Translations under genes and position numbers: made by a program
In this document: positions 1 to 7,119 of the stretch, piece after piece
How the letters are laid out: each line of letters begins with the position of its first letter
Numbering within the stretch: the stretch's first letter is position 1
Assembly: GCA_902798595.1 (NCBI GenBank)
Contig: CADBXE010000012.1
Span: forward strand, 1 to 37,945
Origin: an uncultured Erysipelotrichaceae bacterium
GTDB taxonomy: Bacteria; Bacillota_I; Bacilli_A; RFN20; CAG-826
Length of the DNA: 37,945 bases
Direction of reading: 5' to 3'
Notes under the pieces: generated by a model
Database searches by the model: none
What the model saw: the letters and a program-made list of their open reading frames with translations, nothing else
Told to the model about the DNA's origin: nothing

Positions 1-14
1 TCTGTGTATCTCAT
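1..14 (-). CDS. 5' end of a gene running off the left edge
   Basis: Read on the minus strand, an ATG at 14-12 is preceded by a perfect AGGAGG (plus positions 21-26) with a 6-nt spacer, so a gene clearly starts here. Only four codons are present (Met-Arg-Tyr-Thr, then a codon beginning GA). This is too short to name. It lies downstream of the DUF349 gene in the same direction, separated from it by a terminator hairpin. Confidence 0.6.
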
Positions 15-47
15 TTAGAACCTCCTCGTGAATAGAATAGCAAAGAA

Positions 48-83
48 AAAAGTGGATGGCTCTTTTTAGCCTTGTCCACTTTT
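48..83 (-). terminator. Rho-independent terminator after the DUF349 gene
   Basis: On the minus strand a stem AAGTGGA / TCCACTT, with an inner GGCT/AGCC helix around an A-rich loop, is followed by a T run (complement of plus 45-51). It lies 32 nt past the stop of the DUF349 gene and isolates the gene at the left edge. Confidence 0.75.
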
Positions 84-114
84 ACACTAGCACTTCAATT
101 GAGGGTCTTTTTTC

Positions 115-999
115 TTAGTCTTTATAGAACTTCATTTCTTCAAAGTACTTTTGAATGACTTCGTTAAATCTTTGATATAACTCATCGTCTTTTTCTTTAC
201 CTGCGAAGCCTATAGCCTTATATTCATTTCTTAAGTTCTTCACTTTAGTGATTTCTTCTTCGCTGAATTCGGAGTTAGCGAGTAAGATTCTTGCGTTCTT
301 AATGAGCTCTTCTTTCTTGGCTGCTCTTTCTTCAAAGAGTTTTAACATTTCGCCATGTCTTTCTTTTTTCTTTTCTTGGAATTCATCCATTGCTTTGGCG
401 AAGTCTTTCCATAAGTATTCATCACCCTTACCGGAATAACCGACTTCTTTCCATTCTTTTCTTAAAGCATCCATTTGAGCGTTTGCTTCTCTAATGTTTT
501 CCATTTCGATAACTTTTTTCGCTCTTTCAATGATGTCTTCTTTTTTCGCTCTTTTTTCAGCGTTAGATTTATCTAATTCTTCAAAGAAGGCTTTCTTCTT
601 TGCGTAGAAGGCATCTTTGACTTGTCTGAATTCATTCCAGAGTTCATCATCTTGTTCTTTAGAACCGCTTCTACCCGCTTTTCTAAAGTCATCGCTTAAT
701 TTATCTAAGTCCTTATTGGCAGCGAGTATTTCTTTCTTATCCAAAAGCTTTCTAGCCGCTTCAATGATTTTCTTCTTTTCTTCGTATGGAGAAGATAATA
801 ACTTAGGTTCTTTCTTTGCTAATTCATTGAATAAAGCAATGAACTTATCAGTTTCTTCTTGTTCTGCGAAGCTATCTTCATCTCTACCTAAAAGATATTT
901 ATATTCTCTTCTAAGAAGTTGTAAGTCTTCATTTCTATTTTCTAAGTTTTCTTCTTGCAAAAGCTCTTTCACGAGAGCGATTAATTCTTGTTTGTTCAT
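115..999 (-). CDS. DUF349 repeat protein
   Basis: The protein has 294 residues, is highly charged (Lys/Glu), is predicted almost entirely helical or coiled-coil, and has no signal peptide or membrane segment, so it should be cytoplasmic. It is built from successive repeats of about 70-80 residues with the DUF349 hallmark: an Arg/Lys-x-Glu-Trp-Lys-x-x-Gly-like core (for example LRKEWKEVGYSG and LRNEYKAIGFAG), then an acidic LW-x-x-F segment. Family members are of uncertain function. The start chosen is ATG 999, because GGCGGT sits 9 nt upstream; a longer reading from 1020 would place that site inside the gene. It is monocistronic with a terminator behind it. No function is assigned beyond the family. 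Confidence 0.8.
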   Translation of the reverse strand: MNKQELIALVKELLQEENLENRNEDLQLLRREYKYLLGRDEDSFAEQEETDKFIALFNELAKKEPKLLSSPYEEKKKIIEAARKLLDKKEILAANKDLDKLSDDFRKAGRSGSKEQDDELWNEFRQVKDAFYAKKKAFFEELDKSNAEKRAKKEDIIERAKKVIEMENIREANAQMDALRKEWKEVGYSGKGDEYLWKDFAKAMDEFQEKKKERHGEMLKLFEERAAKKEELIKNARILLANSEFSEEEITKVKNLRNEYKAIGFAGKEKDDELYQRFNEVIQKYFEEMKFYKD

Positions 1000-1070
1000 A
1001 ATATTATTACCGCCAGTCAATAAATATTTTAAATGACTATCAGGAAAAACGTTATCTTTATTTAATAAAA

Positions 1071-2216
1071 TTATTCGTCCATGATTTGCTTTAATGGAAT
1101 CTTCCTCATTAAATAGCCATAAATGAGCATAATTCCTTCATAAATGATGATAAACGCTCCTAATGTGATAAAGAACATTGGCCAATCAAATTTATAGTCA
1201 GGCACATTGGCGACATCTTTAAAAACCACACTAACCATGATCTTTAATAAACCAAATTGGTATAACGTACCCACAGCAAAACCAATATACGCTGCAGGGC
1301 GATAACAATCTAAGACCGCTCTTTTACAGCTAAAGCCGTCATAGCCAAAGACACGCATCATCGCGATATTCTTTTGATTGAAACGGATCACTGTGGAAGT
1401 AGCAATATATAAAGTGGTGAACGCTAAAATGACACCAATGATAAATATCATTAAACCCATCATCACGCTGGCTAATTCATCCATGCTCGTAGACATTTGA
1501 ATCATTGCCGAGAAACAAAATGATGATAAGCCAATAAGAAACACTAATGTTTTACGGCTTTTTAAAACTGAACTCTTCATTTCTTTAACAAAGTTTCCTT
1601 TGTCTTTACTATCCGTATTCTTACCTTTGGTTTTAGTAATGCCTTTAATCAAGTTCACTGTTGGTTGATTGAGTTTCTTCACACTATAGAAGATAGCGAT
1701 TAAGCCAAATGCAATAGTGGGCGCTAATACTAAAATAGCGAATAGTTCAAAATGGATATTAATATTAACGTGAGGTATTAAATCAGTTTGATTCTGCATA
1801 TGGTAATACATCGGCATAATCGCAAACGATAATAAATAGCCTAGTAAGCACCCTATAAAGATGCTTAATGCAAAGATTGAGAAACTCTTCGCAATTTTAA
1901 AATTCGAGTAACCAAGCGCCTTTAAAATGCCAATCTGTTTAGAATGACTATCAATGTAATGCTTGATATAGAAGAAAAGCATCACCAGTGATGTTACTGA
2001 TAAACATCCGCCTGAACACGCACAACACACAACACCTGTGCTAATATAGGCATCATACAAAGCTTTTCCGGCTGGACCATCCACTAAAGCTTCTACGCTT
2101 TTCAAATCAATTAGGTAATTCATGAACATGTTGCATACGCATATCGCACAACACATCATGATAGATATTCCGAATAACTTAATGCTGTTTTTAAAGCTGA
2201 CGACCATAATTACCAT
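1071..2216 (-). CDS. FtsX-like ABC transporter permease
   Basis: This is a 381-residue integral membrane protein with about eight hydrophobic segments. Two FtsX-type halves are visible: one around residues 60-180 containing IGILKALGYSNFKIAKSF, and one around 230-375 containing NIAMMRVFGYDGFSCKRA. The repeated (I/M)xxLxAxGYxxx pattern is typical of the coupling segment that contacts the ATPase. The extracytoplasmic region after the first helix is only about 25-30 residues, far shorter than in MacB, so it resembles small peptide or antimicrobial exporters. It overlaps the upstream ATPase gene by 7 nt, so the two are co-translated. The start could be ATG 2216 or ATG 2207; GGATGG precedes the second. 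The substrate is unknown, but drug or peptide efflux is plausible given the TetR partner. Confidence 0.85.
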   Translation of the reverse strand: MVIMVVSFKNSIKLFGISIMMCCAICVCNMFMNYLIDLKSVEALVDGPAGKALYDAYISTGVVCCACSGGCLSVTSLVMLFFYIKHYIDSHSKQIGILKALGYSNFKIAKSFSIFALSIFIGCLLGYLLSFAIMPMYYHMQNQTDLIPHVNINIHFELFAILVLAPTIAFGLIAIFYSVKKLNQPTVNLIKGITKTKGKNTDSKDKGNFVKEMKSSVLKSRKTLVFLIGLSSFCFSAMIQMSTSMDELASVMMGLMIFIIGVILAFTTLYIATSTVIRFNQKNIAMMRVFGYDGFSCKRAVLDCYRPAAYIGFAVGTLYQFGLLKIMVSVVFKDVANVPDYKFDWPMFFITLGAFIIIYEGIMLIYGYLMRKIPLKQIMDE

Positions 2217-2902
2217 CCGATCTCATAAGCGGTTTTCTTAACATTGTTGGTGGTGGAATCGACAATCTTACCACTGTTCATTCTAATGATGCGGTCCGCT
2301 GTTTCCGCGATATTCGCGTTATGGGTCACCATAATCATGGTAAAGCCTTGTTCTTTTTGTAATTTGATAATGTAATCAAGAACCGAGCGACCAGTCTTTT
2401 CGTCAAGGGCACCAGTGGGTTCATCTAAGAACAAAACCTTTGGTTTTTTAGCTAACGCTCTTGCGATTGCGACACGTTGTTGTTCGCCGCCACTAAGTTC
2501 AGAAGGAAACTTCTTTCTTTTTTCTTCTAAACCCACAGCCTTAATATAAGGAAGAATGTCTTTGTTTCCTGCTAAGTCTGCACCCATTCTGACATTCTTT
2601 TCCACATTCAAATGTGGGAGTAAATAATATTGTTGAAAGATAAAAGCGGTGTTTTCTTTACGGAATTTAGTTAATTCCTTTTCTCTCATGTTTTCGATAT
2701 TTAAACCATCGTAAGAGATAGAACCTCCATCGATAGTTTCTAATCCTGACATGGTGTTAAGCAATGTGGATTTGCCTGAACCAGAAGCACCTAAAATAAC
2801 GACAAATTCCCCATCTCTGATATCAAGGGATATTTCATCTAATGCTTTGAAAAGACTTTGATCTTTTCCATAGTATTTTGTTAAGTTTTTAATCTGTATC
2901 AT
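2210..2902 (-). CDS. ABC transporter ATP-binding protein (LolD/MacB type)
   Basis: The 230-residue nucleotide-binding subunit has all motifs in order: Walker A GASGSGKS (38-45), Q-loop FIFQQY near 88-92, signature LSGGEQQR (136-143), Walker B with [11 protein letters not shown] (156-166) and the switch His in MVTHN. Length and sequence match the family that pairs with FtsX-like permeases. It is the middle gene of a three-gene operon, 5 nt after the TetR gene and overlapping the permease. It should power the permease at the inner face of the membrane. Confidence 0.95.
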   Translation of the reverse strand: MIQIKNLTKYYGKDQSLFKALDEISLDIRDGEFVVILGASGSGKSTLLNTMSGLETIDGGSISYDGLNIENMREKELTKFRKENTAFIFQQYYLLPHLNVEKNVRMGADLAGNKDILPYIKAVGLEEKRKKFPSELSGGEQQRVAIARALAKKPKVLFLDEPTGALDEKTGRSVLDYIIKLQKEQGFTMIMVTHNANIAETADRIIRMNSGKIVDSTTNNVKKTAYEIGW

Positions 2903-2907
2903 GGTGG

Positions 2908-3477
2908 TTATTTTCCAATCTTTTCTTTTAATAAGGATATAAAGACATCAGTGAGCATATTAGCGATTTCCTCTCCGCTGAATTTGCACATGCTTGTTGC
3001 ACATAAAGTTGCGATGCCATGAGAATAAATCCACAAATGTCGATAGAGCATAATGGCCTCTTCTTTACTCACAGGATAGTTATCAGTAATTGAACTTACA
3101 ATTGCATCATAATTGCTTTCTATTTCTGGAAGAATCTTATTGACGCCTAAGTCGTTCTTTTGCTTGCTCATAAATAGCAACTGGAAGAGTTTTGGCTCTC
3201 TGATAGCAAACATAATATAAGCTTGGCCAACACCCCTAAAGGCAATTGATTCTTTAAGCCCGTTTTGCACATATTCGGTATATATTTCACGAGCCTTTTC
3301 GTTGATTCCTTCCATCACTTCGTTCATATTTTGAAAAGTGGTGAAAATCGGTCTAGCGGAACTATGCAAGTACTTACCAATTTCTCTAGCGGTCACCGCG
3401 GAGATGTCTTTCTCTCTAAGAATCGCTAATCCTGCATCAATAATTTCTTCTTTAGTAAACTTTGCTCTTGGAGGCAT
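2908..3477 (-). CDS. TetR/AcrR-family transcriptional regulator
   Basis: A 189-residue protein with an N-terminal helix-turn-helix (about residues 8-50, FTKEEIIDAGLAIL then AVTAREIGKYL) and a helical C-terminal ligand-binding and dimerisation domain. In the second half of the HTH it has SSARPIFTTFQN where most TetR proteins have a GxxxxxxYxHF pattern, so the recognition helix is somewhat divergent. It is first in the operon with the ABC transporter. AAGGAG lies 6 nt before the ATG. A palindrome at 3491-3522 lies just downstream of its own -10, so autorepression with derepression of the transporter by a ligand is the likely mode. Confidence 0.88.
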   Translation of the reverse strand: MPPRAKFTKEEIIDAGLAILREKDISAVTAREIGKYLHSSARPIFTTFQNMNEVMEGINEKAREIYTEYVQNGLKESIAFRGVGQAYIMFAIREPKLFQLLFMSKQKNDLGVNKILPEIESNYDAIVSSITDNYPVSKEEAIMLYRHLWIYSHGIATLCATSMCKFSGEEIANMLTDVFISLLKEKIGK

Positions 3478-3490
3478 ATTATACTCCTTT

Positions 3491-3522
3491 CTAAAACACG
3501 TGTTTTATAACGTTCGTTTTAG
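3491..3522 (-). promoter_or_regulatory. Candidate TetR operator
   Basis: A perfect 14-bp palindrome, AAAACACGTGTTTT (3493-3506), is nested in an outer inverted repeat CTAAAAC (3491-3497) / GTTTTAG (3516-3522). It starts at the 3' edge of the -10 hexamer of the tetR promoter and covers the predicted transcription start, a position where a bound dimer would block the polymerase. Confidence 0.6.
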
Positions 3523-3549
3523 TTTAGAATCATTTGCCTCTTAAGTCAA
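3521..3549 (-). promoter_or_regulatory. Promoter of the tetR-ABC operon
   Basis: On the minus strand, -35 TTGACT (3544-3549), a 17-bp spacer and -10 TAAACT (3521-3526). The mRNA would start near 3514 and carry an AAGGAG site before the tetR ATG. Confidence 0.65.
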
Positions 3550-3550
3550 C

Positions 3551-3574
3551 AAAAAAACAGCCGATTATGGCTGT
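3551..3574 (-). terminator. Terminator of the deiminase-like lipoprotein gene
   Basis: Stem ACAGCC (3557-3562) / GGCTGT (3569-3574), followed on the minus strand by seven Ts. It ends the upstream lipoprotein gene just before the tetR promoter. Confidence 0.8.
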
Positions 3575-3576
3575 CT

Positions 3577-5352
3577 TTATTTAACGATGAAGTGATGAGG
3601 ATCCAAACTCCCACATGTTGGGTCTATATTGTAATTATTCTTGGCATCGCTTGAATCGATATAGTATTTAACATCGTCGCCTTGATGTAAACCCTGAAAT
3701 ACAAAAGTGTAGTTAGATGTATCTTTGTATTGATTCATTGGGCTCTCTAAATAGCCGCTGTCGTTAACAGAGTAGTGGATAGTGACGTTATCAATATCTT
3801 CGTTAGAATATGAAACAACATTAGCTTTGATAACATAGTTATCTTTTAATGTTACTTCACCGTTATATACTTCACGAGAATCAATGAACACCATGTTTTG
3901 ATCTGGTACTTCGTGTGTACGGCAGTGTAAGGCATCAGTGTTTAAGAATTCACGACCATAGTAATCATTAGATGAGAAACCTTGAATGCCTTGGATGTCA
4001 TAGCCTGGTAAGGCTTCACGATATACTTCCAAAGCTTTTTGATTATATGTTTCATTATCCCCTAATGGCATATAAACGTGACCATTAACAATTAATGAAT
4101 TTGTATATGGGGCAACAGTATTTCCACCTGGTTCCTCAATGCGGTAAATGCGGTAATTATAACCATACGCACATTTAGTATTTGCAAGTTCGTTAGCGAC
4201 TTGTTCATAGTAGCGGTAACGTGGATTACTCTGTGGTAATTTTGCGACGATGATTTTATCAGGAGCAACAATCTTACCCCAGCAATCGATATGAGCAATA
4301 TAATCACCTTGTGGGTCAATAGTGATAACATAGTTATCAGTGCCAGTATACACTCTCATTTGATTTCTAACGTTAGTTTCGTTAGCATCATTTTCTGAGA
4401 CCACTAAATCATCGCTAAAAGCGGTGCCTCTTCCATCTTGCATTAAGTTGCCGCCTGTATGAGTAATCGGCATCTTAGAATATGGAATACTAAAATAATT
4501 TGCCAACTTGCCAGGAACAGCGTTTTGCTGATATCTAGGACGATTGTATGTAAAGTCCACAATTGATAACTGTTTTTCAAGAAAAACATAGAATGGTGAG
4601 AAGTCTCTTACCCAATAGCCGTAATCGCTATCGATTGGCATATCAATGAAAGTGACATTGTTAACATTGACACCAGCGTTATTTAATTCACTTCTGGCTC
4701 TTGTTATACGTGATTTATTGTTATTATCTGGGTTACAAAGAAGTAAGACTTTGTTATCATTAGCAATCGCTTTGTAAGCGCTCAATGGCATGTTATTTGG
4801 ATAGCACATTTTCACCATTGCGCACGGTTCAAATTCACCAGGCATTCTTTTTAAGAATGTATCAATAACTTGATAATCCTTTAATGGATCAACAGGTGGA
4901 ACTTCACTTGAGGAAGAAGAACTAGCGCTACTGCTAGATGTATTTTGACTACTTGAAGTAGTGGTACTGTTGGATGAACTAACGGAACTAGAAGAACTGC
5001 TGGAACTGCTTGTTTGACTACTAGAGCTATTTGATGAAGAAGAACTAGAAGTAGAAACACTGCTACTTATCAAGCTAGAAGAACTAGAACTCAAGCTAGA
5101 AGATGTGCTACTGGAAGACGTACTTTCTAAACGAGAAGAACTGGATGAACTAGAACTTGTGGAAACGGAAGTTATTGAAGACGTGCTAGTGCTTTCTTCT
5201 TTTGAAGTAGTGGTTTCGGTGGTTTCAACTTGGCTTCGAGTTTCGTTAAAAGAACTCTTGCTAGAGTCACTACTAATTACACCAATATTACATGATGAGA
5301 GGATAAATCCTGTTAATAACGCCAACGCACTTAAGACACGTCTCTTTTTCAT
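3577..5352 (-). CDS. Surface lipoprotein with a Porphyromonas-type peptidylarginine deiminase domain
   Basis: A 591-residue protein. Residues 1-21 are a lipoprotein signal peptide with lipobox LSSC (Cys21). About 29-150 is a Ser/Thr-rich stalk. About 155-495 is a PAD_porph-type catalytic domain. About 500-591 is a beta-rich, Ig-like tail. Seen: WVRD (Asp250), NRPR (Arg271, Arg273), HID (His354, Asp356), YTNSL (Asn418) and TDALHCRTHE (Cys477). In P. gingivalis PPAD the corresponding residues, from family knowledge, are Asp130, Arg152/Arg154, His236, Asp238, Asn297 and Cys351, with very similar spacing. The two arginines there give preference for C-terminal Arg of peptides. Inferred role: hydrolysis of peptidyl-Arg to citrulline plus ammonia outside the membrane. 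A soluble agmatine deiminase is less likely because of the export signal, the NRPR pair and the Ig-like tail. It is a single gene with its own promoter and terminator. Confidence 0.85.
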   Translation of the reverse strand: MKKRRVLSALALLTGFILSSCNIGVISSDSSKSSFNETRSQVETTETTTSKEESTSTSSITSVSTSSSSSSSSRLESTSSSSTSSSLSSSSSSLISSSVSTSSSSSSNSSSSQTSSSSSSSSSVSSSNSTTTSSSQNTSSSSASSSSSSEVPPVDPLKDYQVIDTFLKRMPGEFEPCAMVKMCYPNNMPLSAYKAIANDNKVLLLCNPDNNNKSRITRARSELNNAGVNVNNVTFIDMPIDSDYGYWVRDFSPFYVFLEKQLSIVDFTYNRPRYQQNAVPGKLANYFSIPYSKMPITHTGGNLMQDGRGTAFSDDLVVSENDANETNVRNQMRVYTGTDNYVITIDPQGDYIAHIDCWGKIVAPDKIIVAKLPQSNPRYRYYEQVANELANTKCAYGYNYRIYRIEEPGGNTVAPYTNSLIVNGHVYMPLGDNETYNQKALEVYREALPGYDIQGIQGFSSNDYYGREFLNTDALHCRTHEVPDQNMVFIDSREVYNGEVTLKDNYVIKANVVSYSNEDIDNVTIHYSVNDSGYLESPMNQYKDTSNYTFVFQGLHQGDDVKYYIDSSDAKNNYNIDPTCGSLDPHHFIVK

Positions 5353-5360
5353 AATGACTA

Positions 5361-5389
5361 ATTATAATAATTCATTGATAAATAAACAA
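5361..5389 (-). promoter_or_regulatory. Promoter of the deiminase-like gene (leaderless)
   Basis: Minus strand: -35 TTGTTT (5384-5389), 17-bp spacer, perfect -10 TATAAT (5361-5366). Only 8 nt separate the -10 from the ATG at 5352 and there is no Shine-Dalgarno sequence, so the mRNA should begin at or within about 2 nt of the start codon. Confidence 0.6.
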
Positions 5390-5459
5390 TAAATTGGCAC
5401 ACTATAATAAGTGTTTAAAATACTAAATAGTAATTACAACAATTGAGGAGTATCCGCAT

Positions 5460-5927
5460 ATGAAAAAACATCAAGGTAGCGTTGGCGCTGGAATTGCATT
5501 CTTAATCTTTGCCCCTGTTACGTTATTAATGGGATTCATGATTTTCGCTATGACGTCACGTATGGGCTTCCCTGGATTTTCGATTATCCCACTTGTTGTG
5601 ACCTCCTTAATGACAATATTCTTTATTGTGATTGGTGTCTTAAATATCATCTGGGGTAAAAGAAGTAACATAGTTAAAGCCCAAGGCAAAACAAGCAAAT
5701 GCTGCGTGATTGATAAACGTTTCCATTTAAGACATAACCATATGAATAGCTACCTTATCACCGTGGAGTTTGTGGGTGAATCAGGCAATAAATATCAACA
5801 AACAATTAATATTGGCTTATCTGACTATCATCGCTTAGAAAAAGGCAGATTTATTGAATGTAAAGTGCTTGGTGACGAATGCTTTATTGACCGTTTCCAT
5901 ATCACAATAGTTGAAAACAATTATTAA
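5460..5927 (+). CDS. Two-helix membrane protein, MKKxQGS family (copy 1)
   Basis: A 155-residue protein starting MKKHQGSVGAG, with two hydrophobic helices (about 10-32 and 42-65) and then a soluble, beta-rich domain ending in ECFIDRF. Two more proteins in this window (35156-35617 and 37246-37848) share the MKK-x-QGS start, the helix hairpin, a C-x-V/I-(V/I)-(D/E) segment just after it, a (V/T)GESG- or SDSG-type turn and a final (E/N)CxV/ID motif. The architecture recalls DUF3592, but I cannot confirm membership. GAGGAG lies 9 nt before the ATG. Function unknown; a membrane-anchored cytoplasmic or external domain is all that can be said. Confidence 0.75.
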   Translation: MKKHQGSVGAGIAFLIFAPVTLLMGFMIFAMTSRMGFPGFSIIPLVVTSLMTIFFIVIGVLNIIWGKRSNIVKAQGKTSKCCVIDKRFHLRHNHMNSYLITVEFVGESGNKYQQTINIGLSDYHRLEKGRFIECKVLGDECFIDRFHITIVENNY

Positions 5928-5944
5928 AAGACTCTTCCGTGACT

Positions 5945-5950
5945 TATAAT
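5945..5950 (+). promoter_or_regulatory. -10 element close to the next ATG
   Basis: Perfect TATAAT ending 11 nt before the ATG at 5962, with no Shine-Dalgarno sequence between. No good -35 is visible, so transcription could also continue from the preceding gene 34 nt upstream. Confidence 0.4.
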
Positions 5951-5961
5951 AGTAAAGTCGT

Positions 5962-6729
5962 ATGGGAAACACTGTTAGCTATAAAAAGTTTTTTGTCATA
6001 GCGAGCATTATAATTTGCATATCCATGCTTTTAGCAATTATTATGGCCGCTGTTTTTATTGATGCAATGGGAAGATATACCCATTATCTCAATGATTACT
6101 TCTATCAAGAAATGGAATACGGCTCTTTGTTTGCTAAACCAGAAACCATCAATGTGCCAATTGCCAATGGTCGAGATTACGCTTACCATAGCGCTTTAAT
6201 TTCTATGCCAATCGTGGCAACTGTCCTCACAACTTCAATCATTGTTTTATACATAATTTGCTACAGCAAAGCTGAACCAAATGAGAAACAGGCAATTAAT
6301 CGCCATTATTTAACATTCCTTAACGCTGGTGTTTCTTTCATTGTTATGACTTTTTTAGAATATACCGCTGGTCGGTTTGTGACTTTGTTTTCTGATAACG
6401 TTTTTGGTCTTGCTATAAGTGGAGTTATTAGATGGATGATTATGTATTTTGCCACTCGCTTCGTTTTCATCGTTATACAAATTGTTATCTCTCATCGCAC
6501 AATGAAGAAAAGAGAAATCACAGTGCGCATTATCTATTCGGTAGCGTCATTAACCGTCTTTACTTTCTATACCATCCTTGCCATTAGTTATCGTCCAGCA
6601 ACAGATGCTTTCTATACCACAGTCTTAGGATTCTTTTGTGTCCCAGCTTGTCTTATTCTATTTGAAGGCATATTGCTCTTTTTCAAAAATTTCGATAAAA
6701 ACGACAATATTCCCGTGATTATTAGTTAA
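5962..6729 (+). CDS. Multi-pass membrane protein of unknown function
   Basis: A 255-residue protein with about six hydrophobic helices (near residues 10-33, 77-99, 117-137, 148-175, 189-208 and 218-242). The loop after the first helix is about 40 residues long and rich in aromatic residues. No catalytic motif, ABC signature or known family pattern is recognisable. It follows the two-helix protein by 34 nt in the same direction. It has no ribosome-binding site, and a TATAAT lies 11 nt before the ATG. Function is not assignable from the sequence. Confidence 0.65.
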   Translation: MGNTVSYKKFFVIASIIICISMLLAIIMAAVFIDAMGRYTHYLNDYFYQEMEYGSLFAKPETINVPIANGRDYAYHSALISMPIVATVLTTSIIVLYIICYSKAEPNEKQAINRHYLTFLNAGVSFIVMTFLEYTAGRFVTLFSDNVFGLAISGVIRWMIMYFATRFVFIVIQIVISHRTMKKREITVRIIYSVASLTVFTFYTILAISYRPATDAFYTTVLGFFCVPACLILFEGILLFFKNFDKNDNIPVIIS

Positions 6730-6794
6730 ATAAAGTACTCTACTTACCACATTTTATTGGAGTATAATAAAGGTGACATAAGGGGGAGCTTATA

Positions 6795-7019
6795 ATGGCT
6801 AAGAAAAACGGTGGAAGAGATTATTTTGGTTTTCCGTGGATCGTAAGCGTGCTTTTAGCGATATTCCCACCAACATCTTTGATCTTTGGTATCATCACTA
6901 GATTCAAAGAAGGTCACTGGGTCTGCGCTTTAATCCGCATTTTCTTTGGTTGGAACGTCATCTGGTTATTGGACTTAATCTGCATGATTTTCGCACACCA
7001 TATCTTCAAATTATTCTAA
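6795..7019 (+). CDS. Small membrane protein (74 aa)
   Basis: A short protein with two hydrophobic segments (about 13-34 and 43-68) separated by a basic/polar turn, and a basic N-terminus starting MAKKNGGRDYFG. The ATG is preceded by GGGGGAG with good spacing, and a TATAAT (6763-6768) lies about 26 nt upstream, so the gene looks real and separately expressed. A hairpin terminator follows. No family recognised. Confidence 0.65.
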   Translation: MAKKNGGRDYFGFPWIVSVLLAIFPPTSLIFGIITRFKEGHWVCALIRIFFGWNVIWLLDLICMIFAHHIFKLF

Positions 7020-7041
7020 TTTGATAAATTGAATATTAGAG

Positions 7042-7062
7042 GCGGGTTTAAAGCCCGCTTTT
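7042..7062 (+). terminator. Terminator after the 74-aa gene
   Basis: GCGGG (7042-7046) / CCCGC (7054-7058) hairpin with a 7-nt loop, then four Ts. The short T tract makes it a moderate candidate. Confidence 0.55.
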
Positions 7063-7084
7063 AATATGATAAAAAGAGAATTAA

Positions 7085-7113
7085 TTGAAAATTATTTATC
7101 TTTTTTCTAAAAT
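7085..7113 (+). promoter_or_regulatory. Promoter of the ThrE operon (leaderless)
   Basis: -35 TTGAAA (7085-7090), exactly 17 bp, -10 TAAAAT (7108-7113), then only 6 nt to the ATG at 7120 and no Shine-Dalgarno. The predicted start site falls on the A of the ATG. Confidence 0.65.
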
Positions 7114-7119
7114 AATGGC

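Noticed and set aside
617..1036. Open frame on the plus strand opposite the DUF349 gene
   Set aside because: It is Ser/Leu-rich, has no ribosome-binding site and is the complement of a charged helical protein; it is a shadow of the real gene.
3577..5352. Agmatine deiminase (AguA) as the identity of the lipoprotein
   Set aside because: The export signal, NRPR pair, HIDCW and TDALHCRT patterns and the Ig-like tail fit PPAD better than soluble AguA, though both belong to the same superfamily.
5105..5392. Plus-strand frame opposite the Ser-rich stalk
   Set aside because: It arises from the repetitive Ser codons of the lipoprotein on the other strand; no start signals.
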